DNA of 64,000 bases from Endomychus coccineus (taxonomy: Eukaryota > Arthropoda > Insecta > Coleoptera > Endomychidae): the NCBI GenBank assembly GCA_958510875.1, contig OY294068.1, positions 181,133,411-181,197,410 of the forward strand, read 5' to 3'. Below are positions 1 to 10,944 of the stretch, in pieces (the first letter of the stretch is position 1; each line of letters starts with the position of its first letter). Both the position numbers and the translations under genes were made by a program. The notes under the pieces are model-generated. The model was not told where the DNA came from and did no database searches. It saw only the letters and a program-made list of their open reading frames with translations.

Positions 1-734
1 AAGCTCTTTATTGCATATAGCAGTGATTTTAATAATAAAAATTATCATGAATTTCTTATTTTATTATCTGGAATTCATCTTGTTCTCCAATACAATTTAT
101 CCAGGATTTTTGATGTGGGTGTCTGAGAGCTAGAACAAACCCAATAATGTAGGTTTTCATTTGTTTATAACGTTAAAATTCATCAAACATCTAAACCACA
201 GTATGGTGAGTAACATATGGTGCTGTGTGAGAGACAGAATTGTGCTGCCTAATTGCGCTAAGACGATTTGGGCATGGAAATTGTCTGAGGGAAAAACTGA
301 TATAACCTTGCAGGAACAAAACTGTTTAAAGATATTAAATACCTAAAAAGAAAGGTTTTAGTATTCTTCTGATGCTTTTGTGGATGAAAATTTATTTATC
401 GTCATTATTTGCAGATCTTATCTACAACACAAATTAGAGATTTTCGAGGTGTGATAAATCTTTACGCGAAATTTTAATTATTTAATTTCAAACACGGATC
501 CAAGTTTAATTCCTACAATGCTACAAAAATGTTATAATTACTGCCAGTTCAGAGGTCTAATGTTATATCCCATCTTCAGGAAAGTAAACAATTTTTTTAA
601 AATTTAATTTAATAATTAATACATAATTTCTAATTTAAAATCATATAACCTTAATTATTAATCCGGAGAATCGAGCAATTTCAGAATACAAAATAAATAT
701 AAATAAATACAATATTGTAAATACATACCGGGTA
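1..734. other. No gene recognised
   Basis: A+T-rich sequence before the first family A element. Short open frames, such as one at 161-346, lack any recognisable motif or supporting splice pattern. I see no RNA gene or repeat structure here. Confidence 0.5.
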
Positions 735-1718
735 CCGGGATATCAAAAATTATCTTGGTCAAGGGTGGTTGTGGAATCTAAAACGTGTGTCTTACTTTAC
801 GTTATCAAAACTTGTGTCAAATTAATTAATTTAAAGTTTCTAAAAGTGAGAAATTTCGCAATTTTATACGAATGTTATAACACTCAGAAGTCTCTAGCGC
901 TTTAGACTCCGGGATTTTCACGTCGCCTATCGAAATTAGAAGGTTCGAATTGTATAAAAACACAATTGCATGAACGCCAGACGTCCTATGTAATTAGCTA
1001 CGAACGTAATCATTTTGACATATGCCTCGAGGAGCTCAGCTAGAGTTTATACTTTTTACCTCGATCTTGTTAATTCGGGGCCGTTTTAACCCGTGCGGCC
1101 GGCGCCAGCTGTAATAAAGTGTTTTCGGCTATAGGCCGCTAGCTTTTAACCGCTTTTGGGTATATTTTAGTAGAAAATTCCCTTTGGTACGTGGCACGTT
1201 AGACGCGCGAAGCTGAGACCTGAGTACCTGTTTCTATTTTAATTACATTTTCCATTTGATCGACATTTTGGGGCCCGAGACTATGCTATTTAGTTGGCCC
1301 CGTTCATAAACTAACGACATGGAGCGAAAACCGCATGCGAAAAGTCCTCGTAAAGACGTTCTACGTTCCGAAGATTTGCACTTTTCTAACTCGCGAGCTA
1401 CGCGCTCCTCACGTGAACGTCATTCGATTTATCGAAAATTAACCAATTTAAAACAGTTTTCGACCCCGTTTGTGGCTATTGCGACCTTGTAAAAGGTTCA
1501 AAGTTAACATTTCGTTTTACATTCCACAACCACCCTTGACCAGGATAATTTTTAATTTGTAGTTCATTATTGTTTTACAACTGAAATAAATAGGTATGAA
1601 ATTTGTAGGTTATTGATGATGTCAGTGTGACAGTGACATAATTATTTCAAACGTAAAGTAAGACACATGTTTTAGATTCCACAACCACCCTTGACCAAGA
1701 TAATTTTTGATATCTCGG
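735..1718 (+). mobile_element. Family A TIR transposon, copy 1
   Basis: The ends are inverted repeats of about 69 bases. The left begins CCGGGATATCAAAAATTATC and the right ends in its near-perfect complement (GATATCTCGG). TA lies directly outside both ends (733-734 and 1719-1720), as expected of a TA-targeting element such as Tc1/mariner. The interior has no recognisable transposase. A 57-codon frame (1319-1492) starts ATG GAG CGA AAA, and the start of that frame is also present in copies 2 and 4. A second copy of part of the terminal repeat lies inside near 1521-1557. This is the longest complete copy in the window; copies 2 and 3 are internally shorter. Superfamily assignment is an inference from the TA flanks only. 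Confidence 0.85.
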
Positions 1719-1721
1719 TAC

Positions 1722-2233
1722 CACGGTCGTACATACAGGTCTGGGGTCTCTTACGCGTCGCCAAACTCGTAGTCCCTCGCTCAGCCACTAGCTAGCGCTT
1801 GGATCGAAGTGGTAAAACGATTTCTTTCCCGAGCAGTATTAGAAGTATTCTGATTTGAGAGAGGAGTAAAATGTTACTCTTGTCAAAATGTATTACTCAC
1901 CTTAAGAATAACTTCCCTCGTTAAAACGATTTCTATCCGGAATCGCAAGCATCCACTTTTTTCGCATTTCCGCATCTTTCGGCACTTTAAAAACAGAAGT
2001 TTCTTGCTTTACACTTTTGTACCCCGTTTTGCATTTCGGCACAATGCACGATTTCGTAATTTGTTTCTAAAAACGCAGGTATTCCTTGTGTTTACAAGTC
2101 AAGTATGACAGTTGTCAGACAATTTCGACTACTGCGTCATCCTTTATGGTACTACGCGACAGTCGACGCTTAGCGGACCCACTTCTCACATAGGAAACAG
2201 CCTCGAGTCCCCAGACCTGTATGTACGACCGTG
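1722..2233 (-). mobile_element. Family B P-like (THAP) element, copy 1
   Basis: The left end reads CACGGTCGTACATACAGG and the right end is its inverted complement, CCTGTATGTACGACCGTG. The flanking 8-mers are ctcggtac (1714-1721) and cccggtac (2234-2241), a 7/8 match. An 8-base target duplication is the size made by P-element transposases. The target is the terminal repeat of family A copy 1, so this element arrived later. Its minus strand carries a THAP-domain exon (listed separately), which makes it a decayed, internally deleted P-like element. I see no transposase catalytic domain. Confidence 0.85.
1901..2066 (-). pseudogene. THAP zinc-finger exon remnant of a P-like transposase
   Basis: Read on the minus strand, the frame gives KSCIVPKCKTGYKS, then [15 protein letters not shown], then MLAIPDRNRF. 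This is the first part of a THAP (C2CH) DNA-binding domain: the C-x4-C pair, the F-x-V-P-K-D strand, the invariant Trp and the A-I-P block. The frame opens just after a TTTTTAG acceptor-like site and ends at a GTGAGT splice donor (1895-1900), but a stop codon precedes the donor, so the C-x2-H half of the zinc site is lost. THAP domains form the N-terminus of P-element and THAP9 transposases, so this is most likely transposase residue rather than a host gene. Confidence 0.75.
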
Positions 2234-2465
2234 CCCGGTACATATATACATATGAAAAGATCCATGGATTATTTAAAAATCGCGCGCGTGGGTCAGAAAA
2301 TTGGCTGGAAGTTTTTTGAGTTGATGCACCTTTGAAATAGAGCTCTTTTCCAAAATTTAAGACTTCGAGGAGTCTGGGTCTCGAGAACGGCCTCTTTTCA
2401 GGCCGAAATATAGCCCTCTTTATCCTATCTTTGATATGCTGGTTCTCAGTGCCCTTTCAACCAAA

Positions 2466-3565
2466 AAACTTTCGCGAGGGCTCGTTTTTTTCGTAATGTC
2501 TTCTAGTACTTACAAAAAATGTAAATCCCCCGAACTGACTATATTCTAGTTGATGCCAACAGTCAAAATTTTATTCAAAATATATCTCACAGGTCTCATT
2601 TTGTTTGTCTGTTTTTGACCTTTCAAATGAGCACTTGCATGTCGAAATTGGTCAACTAGTTTGTTTGAAAAACGTCGTTAATATACAGCTGTAAAACTAT
2701 AAACACTACAGAAGAAAAGGTAAAAAGTTAGAGAACTTTTTTAACGAATTTCATCGACACAATTGCTATTTATCTTATTTTAACTATAATACCAAACTAC
2801 AACTTAAAATAAAACTGAAATTACGAGCTAAACAAGAACTATATAACTGAAGAACTAACCCATGCACTAATTTAATAACAAATAACAGCTGCCTCCCGTA
2901 TTGCAACAACAACTTACAATTTCACGCATAGATGTCGCACAATTCTCCAAAAATCACATTTTTAAAATTATTTTAAACCTTGTCAGTGGTTATGAATGAC
3001 TTTGTGAAACGTATTAAAATCATCAAATAATAATGACTCATATTATAATTTGTTAATTTTGCGGCATCTGAAATGAACTTTTAGTTAATAACACTGGAAA
3101 AGGAAAACCGATATTTCGTAATATTTAAAAATTCACTGTGCCTAGAGCAATCAAATATTTTGCTCCAAATTTTTTTGGGTGATAAAAGAGTTGCAGTACT
3201 ATCTAATAAAGTTTTGTCAATTTCGGTTCATAGAGAAAAAAGTTCAAGCCGGTCAAAATTCGTTTAAAACGAGTTTCTTTTGGCAAAACTGCTTTCTTCA
3301 AATAGCTATAACTTAGACCTTAGTTGACCAATTTTGACATGCAAGTGCTCATTTGAAAGGTTAAAGACATACAAACAAAATGAGACCTGTGAGATACATT
3401 TCGATCGAAATTTTAACTGTTGGCACCAGCTGGAAGATAGTCAATTTTTCGAAATTTGGGTTCCACTTTAACAGGTCGCTAAAGGAGGCCTTTAGTTCGG
3501 GGGGTCTAAATTTTTGTTTGTAAGTACTAGAAAACATTAGGAAAAAAATGAGCCCTCGCGATCTT
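2466..3565. repeat. Large foldback (inverted-repeat) element
   Basis: The arm at about 2466-2675 returns inverted at about 3300-3565. Matching landmarks are GCGAGGGCTC (2474) against GAGCCCTCGCG (3550-3560), the block around CTCATTTTGTTTGT against ACAAACAAAATGAG, and TGCATGTCGAAATTGGTCAAC against GTTGACCAATTTTGACATGCA. The arms have diverged by scattered substitutions and small indels, so this is an old element. A roughly 600-base A+T-rich spacer separates them, and I see no coding potential in it. No clear target duplication was found. Confidence 0.75.
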
Positions 3566-5521
3566 CTGTTTTGTAATTAATGTTAGTTACCAAGCTATCG
3601 TGATACGTTTCACTAACACATACTTTGACCTTGTTAATCTTCCAGCTTAAACTATTTTCAATAAAAAGTTGTATGTTGCCAAATAAAGATGTCCTGGATA
3701 TAATACCTTCCAATTATCCAGTAGTGAACTACTGGTGCCAAATGTTACTGTACATGAGGATTAGTTTTATAGATATCTCCAAGATAAGGAAGAATGAATC
3801 TTGATAAATTTATATATTCCCTCCTGGTGGTCTTGCTTCCAAACCCGGTATTTCATCAATATGTGTATGTATATGAGCTTTAGGTCAATTCGTTCAGTGA
3901 GTAGTCTGGGTATTTATCGTGCGTTCACCAAAATATAGACAAATATTGCTATTCCAAAGTATTAGCTTCCGCAATAAGATTCAAGATTATAATAAAACTT
4001 GCTGGTAATTTTTCACATGCTGAATGAACTATGCAGGTATTAGCATATTTTACATCCTTAATTGAAAAACGTAATTCATTTTTTTGTCTTGCATTTTTTA
4101 TTGATTTTGAAACTCAGCTCCAAAAGTTCCATATACAGGATGATTCCTAAGTTGGTACTTTTCTTTTAATTGTGCATAGAACTCATTGGAACAAACAACA
4201 TTTTCAAATAACTCAATAACGTTACCATCCTGTTGTACAAAAAGTGTCCAAAATGATGATGTCTAAATAATATGTTCAAATTTGTCACCATTCGATTCTA
4301 CACGATGTGACCCCTATTCCCCGACTGCGCCGGCGCCTAACTGCATTAATTTGAGAATGATTCATTTCAACAGATAGTCGAGAGCAGAAGTGTCTCATTT
4401 CTTTGACAGTAACTTGGTCAAATGTTTTAGGTGTTTCCTGAAGATGCAGTAGAAATGAATCCGAGTTATCCTGTCATATGGGCTAGCCCATAATTTTGTT
4501 TTGGATTATGACGAACAAGGTTACCCTCATTGGACTATTGTTAAAGTGAAAGTTATGGTTTTGCTTGCCTACTAAATTATTGAGTTTATTAACAGTATGT
4601 TACGACATATTGTGTCAGTTTCAACTTATTGAGAAAATGCAAGAGGAAAGTTTGACACAAATACACAAGTATTTAGTCCAGTGGTCACACGAACAATTCA
4701 GTACTTAAGTGACAATACAAATGTAATTATTATATCATTCATTATTACATAAGCTGACATTACCCAAATTTCTACCATTTAATAGATCTTAAGGAGAGTA
4801 AGGTGGTATTTGAAAAATATTTATAAATACTTTTGTATTTCAAATATATTACGTATTTGGTAGTATGGCATTATTTTGAAGCTACTTGCGTGTAATATCT
4901 TTTTAAACTCAAATAATGTAATTAAAACGGTTGTCATTAATACGTGAATAAGTTCTTATTCTCTATTCCTAATCTCCTATTTATATTTCATAATATTACA
5001 CATTATTTTTCCTTTTAAAAAGTGCCATAGTAGAGTTTGTAGCAGCGTTCATAGGCGAGTCGATGACAATGTTTTCTATAGATTTAGTTCATCTTTGCCA
5101 ACGTTTGTGAAGAATGAAATTGAATCCGGACTGTGATATTTTGGATTTTGGTTCTATATTTGATAGATTCATTATAAATCTTTGAAAAATATACATGACA
5201 GAACCATTATCATCAATTAAACTGCTGTTTGTGGCCATGCAATGGGCGCAGTTTTATGCTTTTCTCAATAATCCGCGGTGGCGACATATTCACACTAGTG
5301 AAAATCGAACTTTTGTTAGTTATTTTATTCAATATATTTTTCTTCGATTTCTAGCAAGTTATCCAATTTTCAAATTGAACGTTTTTAATATTACAACACC
5401 CGTGCGCAAAATGTCAACTTCCTAAGCTTTATCTATAGTGTGATGGAATTAGCAATAAATGTCTGTAATTTTTGCATAATTCTGAGTTCGTAAAAAAAGA
5501 TTGCCTTAAGTAGATAATAAT
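3566..5521. other. Intergenic, no gene recognised
   Basis: A+T-rich DNA between two foldback elements. A 76-codon frame at 5195-5425 has no recognisable motif and no codon pattern that convinces me. No tRNA or further inverted repeats seen. Confidence 0.45.
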
Positions 5522-6355
5522 GATACAAATTGAAGGACTGAAATCGAACACTTTTTGATCGTCGCAAATGGTTCAAAAAAATTGGTTAAAATGGCCAAAA
5601 TTGGTTTTTCGCGTCGGACATCGTCGGATTGAGTTAAAAAGAAAAAAAGGTTTCAATAAGCTTATGCGCCGTAAAAGGACGGAAAAAATGAGCTGCGTAT
5701 GAACCCGATTGGTCCAGCGGTGACCCCGCAAATTGCAAAAAACCATCGATTTTGCTCGAAATTTCAAAAATTCATAACTCTTGTTCTTTTAAACATTAAG
5801 AGCTGCTCTCCATTCCACGCGCGCCGCACAGCCAAGCGCACGAAATACCATTATTTAAAATAATTGTTTTACCAACTTTTATGAAAGATAGGAGGTTAGA
5901 AATTTGGTAAGTTGTTCATTAACTATTGAAGAAGATGATCCCGTAAAAAAAATAGCTCGTTACCGGACCACAATTTTTTTAGGGTCATTTTACAAAAGCG
6001 CTTTTTTTGAATTAAGCTGCGGTTTGTAAAAAGTGTATATCCAATCTTGCTGAAATTTTGTGTGGTATTTAATGAACACAAAAGCTCTTAATCTTCAAAA
6101 GAACAAGAGTTATGAATTTTTGAAATTTCGAGCAAAATCGATGGTTTTTTGCAATTTGCGGGGTCACCGCTGGACCAATCGGGTTCATCCGCAGCCCATT
6201 TTTTCCGTCTTTTTACGGCGCATAAGCTTTTCCTTTTAGCTCAATCCGACGATGTCCGACGCGAAAAACCGGTTTGGGCAATTTTTACCATTTTTTTGGA
6301 CCATTTGCGACGAACTAAAAGTGTTCGATTTTAGTTCCTTCAATTTGTATCGCAG
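5522..6355. repeat. Large foldback element with arms of about 280 bases
   Basis: The left arm at 5522-5808 (starting GATACAAATTGAAGGACTG) is repeated in inverse at 6077-6355 (ending CCTTCAATTTGTATC). The match is near-continuous and includes a G+C-richer core with GGTCCAGCGGTGACCCCGC against GCGGGGTCACCGCTGGACC. About 270 bases lie between the arms. Open frames on both strands (5573-5767 minus, 6149-6334 plus) are the same arm sequence read in each orientation, not genes. A transcript across it would fold into a long hairpin. Confidence 0.85.
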
Positions 6356-7154
6356 TTAAAAATTTGTTTTTCTTTGTTTCTTAAATTAAATTTAACAACA
6401 ACCTCCAAATATTTCCCTCCGAAAAAATTACTGCCTTTTTGCAATAAATATAGGTATCTTTTGCCAAAGTTTTAGCTCCATAAAGTTTTATTTGTCAAAG
6501 AAAAAAATTAAAAACCGAAAAATGGTTTTTCTCATTTTTGTCAAAAAATTTCGAGGTTAGGGTAAAAACAGTCAAGTCCAAAAGTTGTAGATCTTTTTAT
6601 TCCCTACAACTTTTATATTTAACTTTTTTTGATAGAATATACGGTTTAGCCAGAAATCACGAAAAACTTTTTTAAACCCCTAAAAACACGGATAGCACCT
6701 GTCGGTTCGATTTATTTTTCCCTCTTTTACAATATCTTGTTCTACAATATCCCGCTGTCAGATTGCTGTACCGAATTTTTTTGTTCAAATACTATTTTGT
6801 ACTGGCCTATAATAAGGAATTCATTATCTTCATTTCCAAATTAAATGAGATCAATCAAATTGATTGTAAAAGATCTTGAGTGGTCAGTTGATATCTTATA
6901 TATAAAAAGAAATTATGTTTTTCTATTTTCTCGGGTACGAAACATCGAGACCCTATATATTTATTCCAGATAATCACATTTATATATCTTCTCGTCCGAC
7001 TTCCGCATTTTACACTTGACGTGACGTTTTAAATTTGGGTTGCCCCAGCTTCCATAATCTTAATACTCATAGTTGTGTAACTTCTTTTTAATTTGACAAC
7101 CGAGGGTTTCCATAATCACAACACTCACACTCGAGTTTCTTCGCTCTTGTATGT
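6356..7154. other. Intergenic plus degenerate 3' finger remnants
   Basis: No complete gene. At about 6960-7154 the minus strand, in frames other than the zinc-finger ORF, still spells finger-like residues (for example YKCDY, and CECCDYGNPRLSN followed by a stop). These are the frameshifted tail of the neighbouring zinc-finger gene. The rest (6356-6950) is A+T-rich with no recognisable feature. Confidence 0.5.
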
Positions 7155-9934
7155 TTAGACCTGATGTGAAGCTTTAAATTTGACATATTGGGACTTCCAT
7201 AATAGCAATATTGACACCTGTGTATTTTCTTTCTTGTGTCGAGAGTTGATGTGACTTTTTAATTTTGACATCTGAGGGCTTTCATAATCGCAATACTCAC
7301 ACTTGTGTATATTCTCTTTTGTGTGTTTACCGTTGATGTGAAGTTTTAAATTTGACAAGCGAGAGTTTGTATGATCGCAATACGGGCACTTGTGTATTTT
7401 CTCTTTTGTGTGTTTACAGTTGATGTGACGTTTTAAATTTGACATATGAGAGGTGCCATAATCGCAATATTCACACTTGTATATCTCCTCTTTCATGTGC
7501 TTACACTTGATGTGAAATTTCAAATTTGGCAGGCCAGGGCTTGCATAATCGCAATACAGACACTTGTGTATCTTCTCTCTTGTGTGTTTAGAGTTGACAT
7601 GATGTTTCAAATTGAACAACAGATGGTGTCTATAATCGCAGTACTCGCACTTGTGAATCTTATCTCTGGTGTGTATGTGTACAGAGTTAATGTGACGTTT
7701 TAAATTTGACACCAAATTGCTTTCATAATCGCAATACTGGCACTTGTGTATCTTTTTTTTTGTGTGTACAGAGCTGATGTGAGGTTTTAAAATCGATGGC
7801 CGATTGCTTTCATTTGTATGCATGCAGTCGATATGCATTTTTGAATTTGCAACCTGATCTTTTTCATCATGACAATGTTCACATTTGTATGTCTTCGAAT
7901 TCTTTATGTCTTTCAAGTTGATCTGGCTCTTTGTACATAACAGTGTAGTGCCCTCGTCATTATTCAAGGTTTTTTCAAACTTCTGTTTGCACTCATTTGT
8001 TTGAGATTTCCATTTTCTCATGTGAGATACCGAGACTGTCACTTCATCATACTCATGCTCGCAGCTTATTATCTGTGACTGACCCATATATTTATTGTCC
8101 AGGTAATCTTCTCTTGAATATATATCATCTGTGGCACATTTCTGAAGCACATGGTTTGGAGATTCATTAAGAACGAAATGTTCAGTTCTGGAAAAGGAAA
8201 AGTAAAATATTTGTATTTATTTTTTCAATAAATTTGAAAACATAGTCAATCAGTCACCAATATCTGATGAATATGCTGATAAATATTATTATAGCACAAA
8301 TAATAATGACATTTATAAATGATGAAGAAATTTGAAATTAATCATTATTCGATTAAATTTTGATTTGCTTGGAAAAGAATCAATGATGTTTGTAGCTCGG
8401 TTTGAAGGTAACGTTTTTCTAAATGCTTTCATATCAGTCAGTGTGACATACAATTAAATATATAAATTTGTCCATTTCACTTCTAAAACATTGAATTTAT
8501 ATCAGTTTTTATTCTAATGGAGATATAACAACAATTCTACAAATAAGTGTAGAAATTAATACCGGGATATCAAAAATTATCTTGGTCAAGGGTGGTTGTG
8601 GAATCTAAAACGTGTGTCTTACTTTACGTTGTGTCAAATTAATTAATTTGAAGTTTCTAAAAGTGAGAAATTTCGCAATTTTATACGAATATTATAACAC
8701 TCAGAAGTCTCTAGCGCTTTAGACTCCGGGATTTTCACGTGGCCTATCGAAATTAGAAGGTTCGAATTGTGTAAAAAAACAATTGCATGAACGCCAGATG
8801 TCCTATGTAATTAGCTACGAACTTAATCATTTTGACATATGCCTAGAGGAGCTCGCTAAGCGTCAGTTAGAGTTACTCTAATCTTGTTAATTCGGGGCCG
8901 TTTTATGCCCCGTGCGACTGGCGCCAGTTGTAATAAAGTGTTTTCGGATATAGGCCGCTAGCTTTTAACCGCTTTTGGGTGTATTTTAGTAGCTAGAAAA
9001 TTCCCTTTGGTACGTCGCACGTTAGACGCGCGTAGCTGAGACCTGAGAGTACCTGTTTCTATTTTAATTAAATTTTCCTATTTATCGACATTTTGGGGCC
9101 CGAGACTATGCTATTTAGTTGGCCCCGTTCATAAACTAACGACATGGAGCGAAAACCGCATGCGAAAAGTCCTCGTACAGACGTAGTTGTAGTTCATTAT
9201 TGTTTTACAACTGAAATAAATAGGTATGAAATTTGTAGGTTATTGATATGATGTCAGTGTGAGTGACACAATTATTTCAAACGTAAAGTAGGACACGACA
9301 CACGTTTTAGATTCCACAACCAACCTTGACCAAGATCATTTTTGATATCCCGGTACATCACTAACACTAAAACAGATTGCATTAACATTGGTTCTGAGAC
9401 CCATGATTGCAGGTTCTACTGCGATATTTATAGATGGATACTAGTATGGAGAAGCATTTACACAAAGTCAGTACAAAGATTGAATATCATACAAAACTAT
9501 ATCTTGAAATGCATTAATAGGAGGAAAAAACATTCAACAAAACTTCTTTACTCTGCTATTCATAATCTCTAATAAACACTAACGTTTTAAATGCTTTTAT
9601 TGGTAACATTAGACATTTAGAATAGATATCATATAGTCTGAGACAAAATTCAAATTAGTATGTGGTAAGCTAGGTTAAACATCATCTGTTTATGAGAATT
9701 TATATATATTGGTGTCATTAAGTCTTCATTGCAGACATAATCAAGTGAAACCACGGTCTCTCTTAACTCGAGCATCAATAAAGAATGGTTGATTATGTCA
9801 TATGCTACAGTAGAACTAATTTAAGTTCATTTTTTGATAATAGCTTACTTTATTTGGGATTCTTGATAATCTAAAGGCTCTTCTTTAATTTCGTTTATAT
9901 CTATATATTCATGAATTTCGTATTTGGTTTCCAT
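7155..9934 (-). CDS. C2H2 zinc-finger protein, two exons, frameshifted C-terminus
   Basis: Exon 1 is 9934-9849 (METKYEIHEYIDINEIKEE, with an IKEEPLD-type acidic motif common in insect finger proteins) and ends at a GTAAGC donor. Exon 2 runs from 8187, after a polypyrimidine-CAG acceptor, to the stop at 7155. The phases join exactly (86 nt, then one nt to complete Lys29), giving 372 residues. Seven C2H2 fingers occupy about residues 130-355, with Y/HKC-x2-C-DY and H-x3/4-H spacing and linkers of the HTKEKIHKC type. One further unit (near 150) has lost its cysteines. A likely nuclear DNA-binding protein; the target is unknown. At about 7235-7239 two bases are missing relative to the linker consensus. 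The frame slips there, and the last residues (after KKEN) are out-of-frame read-through. Intron 8188-9848 holds family A copy 2. A functional truncated protein and an early pseudogene are both possible. Confidence 0.82.
8562..9353 (+). mobile_element. Family A TIR transposon, copy 2
   Basis: Complete ends (CCGGGATATCAAAAATTATC left, GATATCCCGG right) flanked by TA on each side (8560-8561, 9354-9355). It lies inside the intron of the zinc-finger gene, in the same orientation as copy 1. It lacks about 200 bases of the interior present in copy 1, with the right-hand part of the copy 1 frame and spacer deleted at about 9183. No protein of its own. Confidence 0.85.
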
Positions 9935-10190
9935 TAGACTTTCCAAAGGGATATTTTCTTTTGTTGCCAATATGTTTGTACGGTAGATAATGATAATCAG
10001 TTAATGATATTCTTAGCCATATTGTCGTGTCCACAGGTAATACTCCTATTTCCAATAAAATGAAATTGTTTATTTCGTACTATTAGGAGACGGCTAATGT
10101 TTACAATGCTATACATATTATTTATATTTATAAACCACTACAAAAGTACAAACGTTTCCTTCGCTTTTCTATTGTTGATGTTGATGTGAA

Positions 10191-10459
10191 TATACATAGA
10201 GTAGACAAGTAGTGTGTGTTAAGCATAGGATAGCGCTGGTAACTAGTTGGACATTCTGTCCTTCTTGCACATGTAAGTGTGGTCTCCCCTTCTATCACAA
10301 AGAGTAAGAAATTAAGAATACAGAATCTTAATTATTATAAGAATACAGGAATAAGTATAACGCGCGCACATCGTGCGTGTGAAAGCGCAGTACATGTGCG
10401 AGAAGGACAGAATGTTCCTTAACATACCAGTGGAAGGCTTCGTTGTCTACTCTATATAT
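10191..10459. repeat. Foldback MITE-like inverted repeat
   Basis: The outer arms read ATAGAGTAGACAA (left) and TTGTCTACTCTAT (right). The inner arms read CATTCTGTCCTTCTTGCACATG-like on the left and its complement on the right (10392 onward). The arms are about 80 bases, with a loop containing an alternating CGCGCGCACATCGTGCGTGTG tract. No coding capacity. The element lies upstream of the zinc-finger start and of the BLTP3 gene. Confidence 0.7.
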
Positions 10460-10546
10460 AGAACTCAATGTAAATTACTAGCAGAGTTATCTATGGTTGT
10501 GCATTCTAGTAGTAGAATTATCTATGCGCACAACGCAGTGTTGCCA

Positions 10547-10582
10547 CCATAGAGATCACATAGTACAATATGATCTCTATGG
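10547..10582. repeat. Short perfect hairpin, CCATAGAGATCA arms
   Basis: CCATAGAGATCA and TGATCTCTATGG face each other around a 12-base loop. The same CATAGAGATCA/TGATCTCTATG stem occurs at 44834-44888. Confidence 0.7.
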
Positions 10583-10944
10583 TTACCACAAGCATACTTT
10601 TTTCAGATAAAACGAGCCAAATTCATACTAAAGGCTATTTCAAAAATATTTATTCACAAGAGATTTCTTAGTTAAAAAAATATTTATTGTATTTTTTCAA
10701 GTATTAAATCTTGAATAGCTGAAATTTGAACTAAATATTGAAACATACTTTCGTACCTAGTTCAGTTTTGTAAACCTGGCTTCCTACATTCCTATTAAAA
10801 ACTCATTTAGGAGAGGTAAACGTAAGTTTTGTGACGTCAGGAGTAGTGAGGACCTTACCTTCCTCAGGGGAAAATTAAAATCTGAATATTGATTGACTTG
10901 AATTAGCCATCCTTAAATATTGAGCCTCCATATTGAATAATTTT

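Noticed and set aside
940..975. GGTTCGAATT resembling a tRNA B box in family A
   Set aside because: No A box or cloverleaf around it; conserved simply as part of the family A interior.
7446..7703. Plus-strand frame opposite the zinc fingers
   Set aside because: Mirror of the regular finger repeat on the minus strand; no independent evidence.
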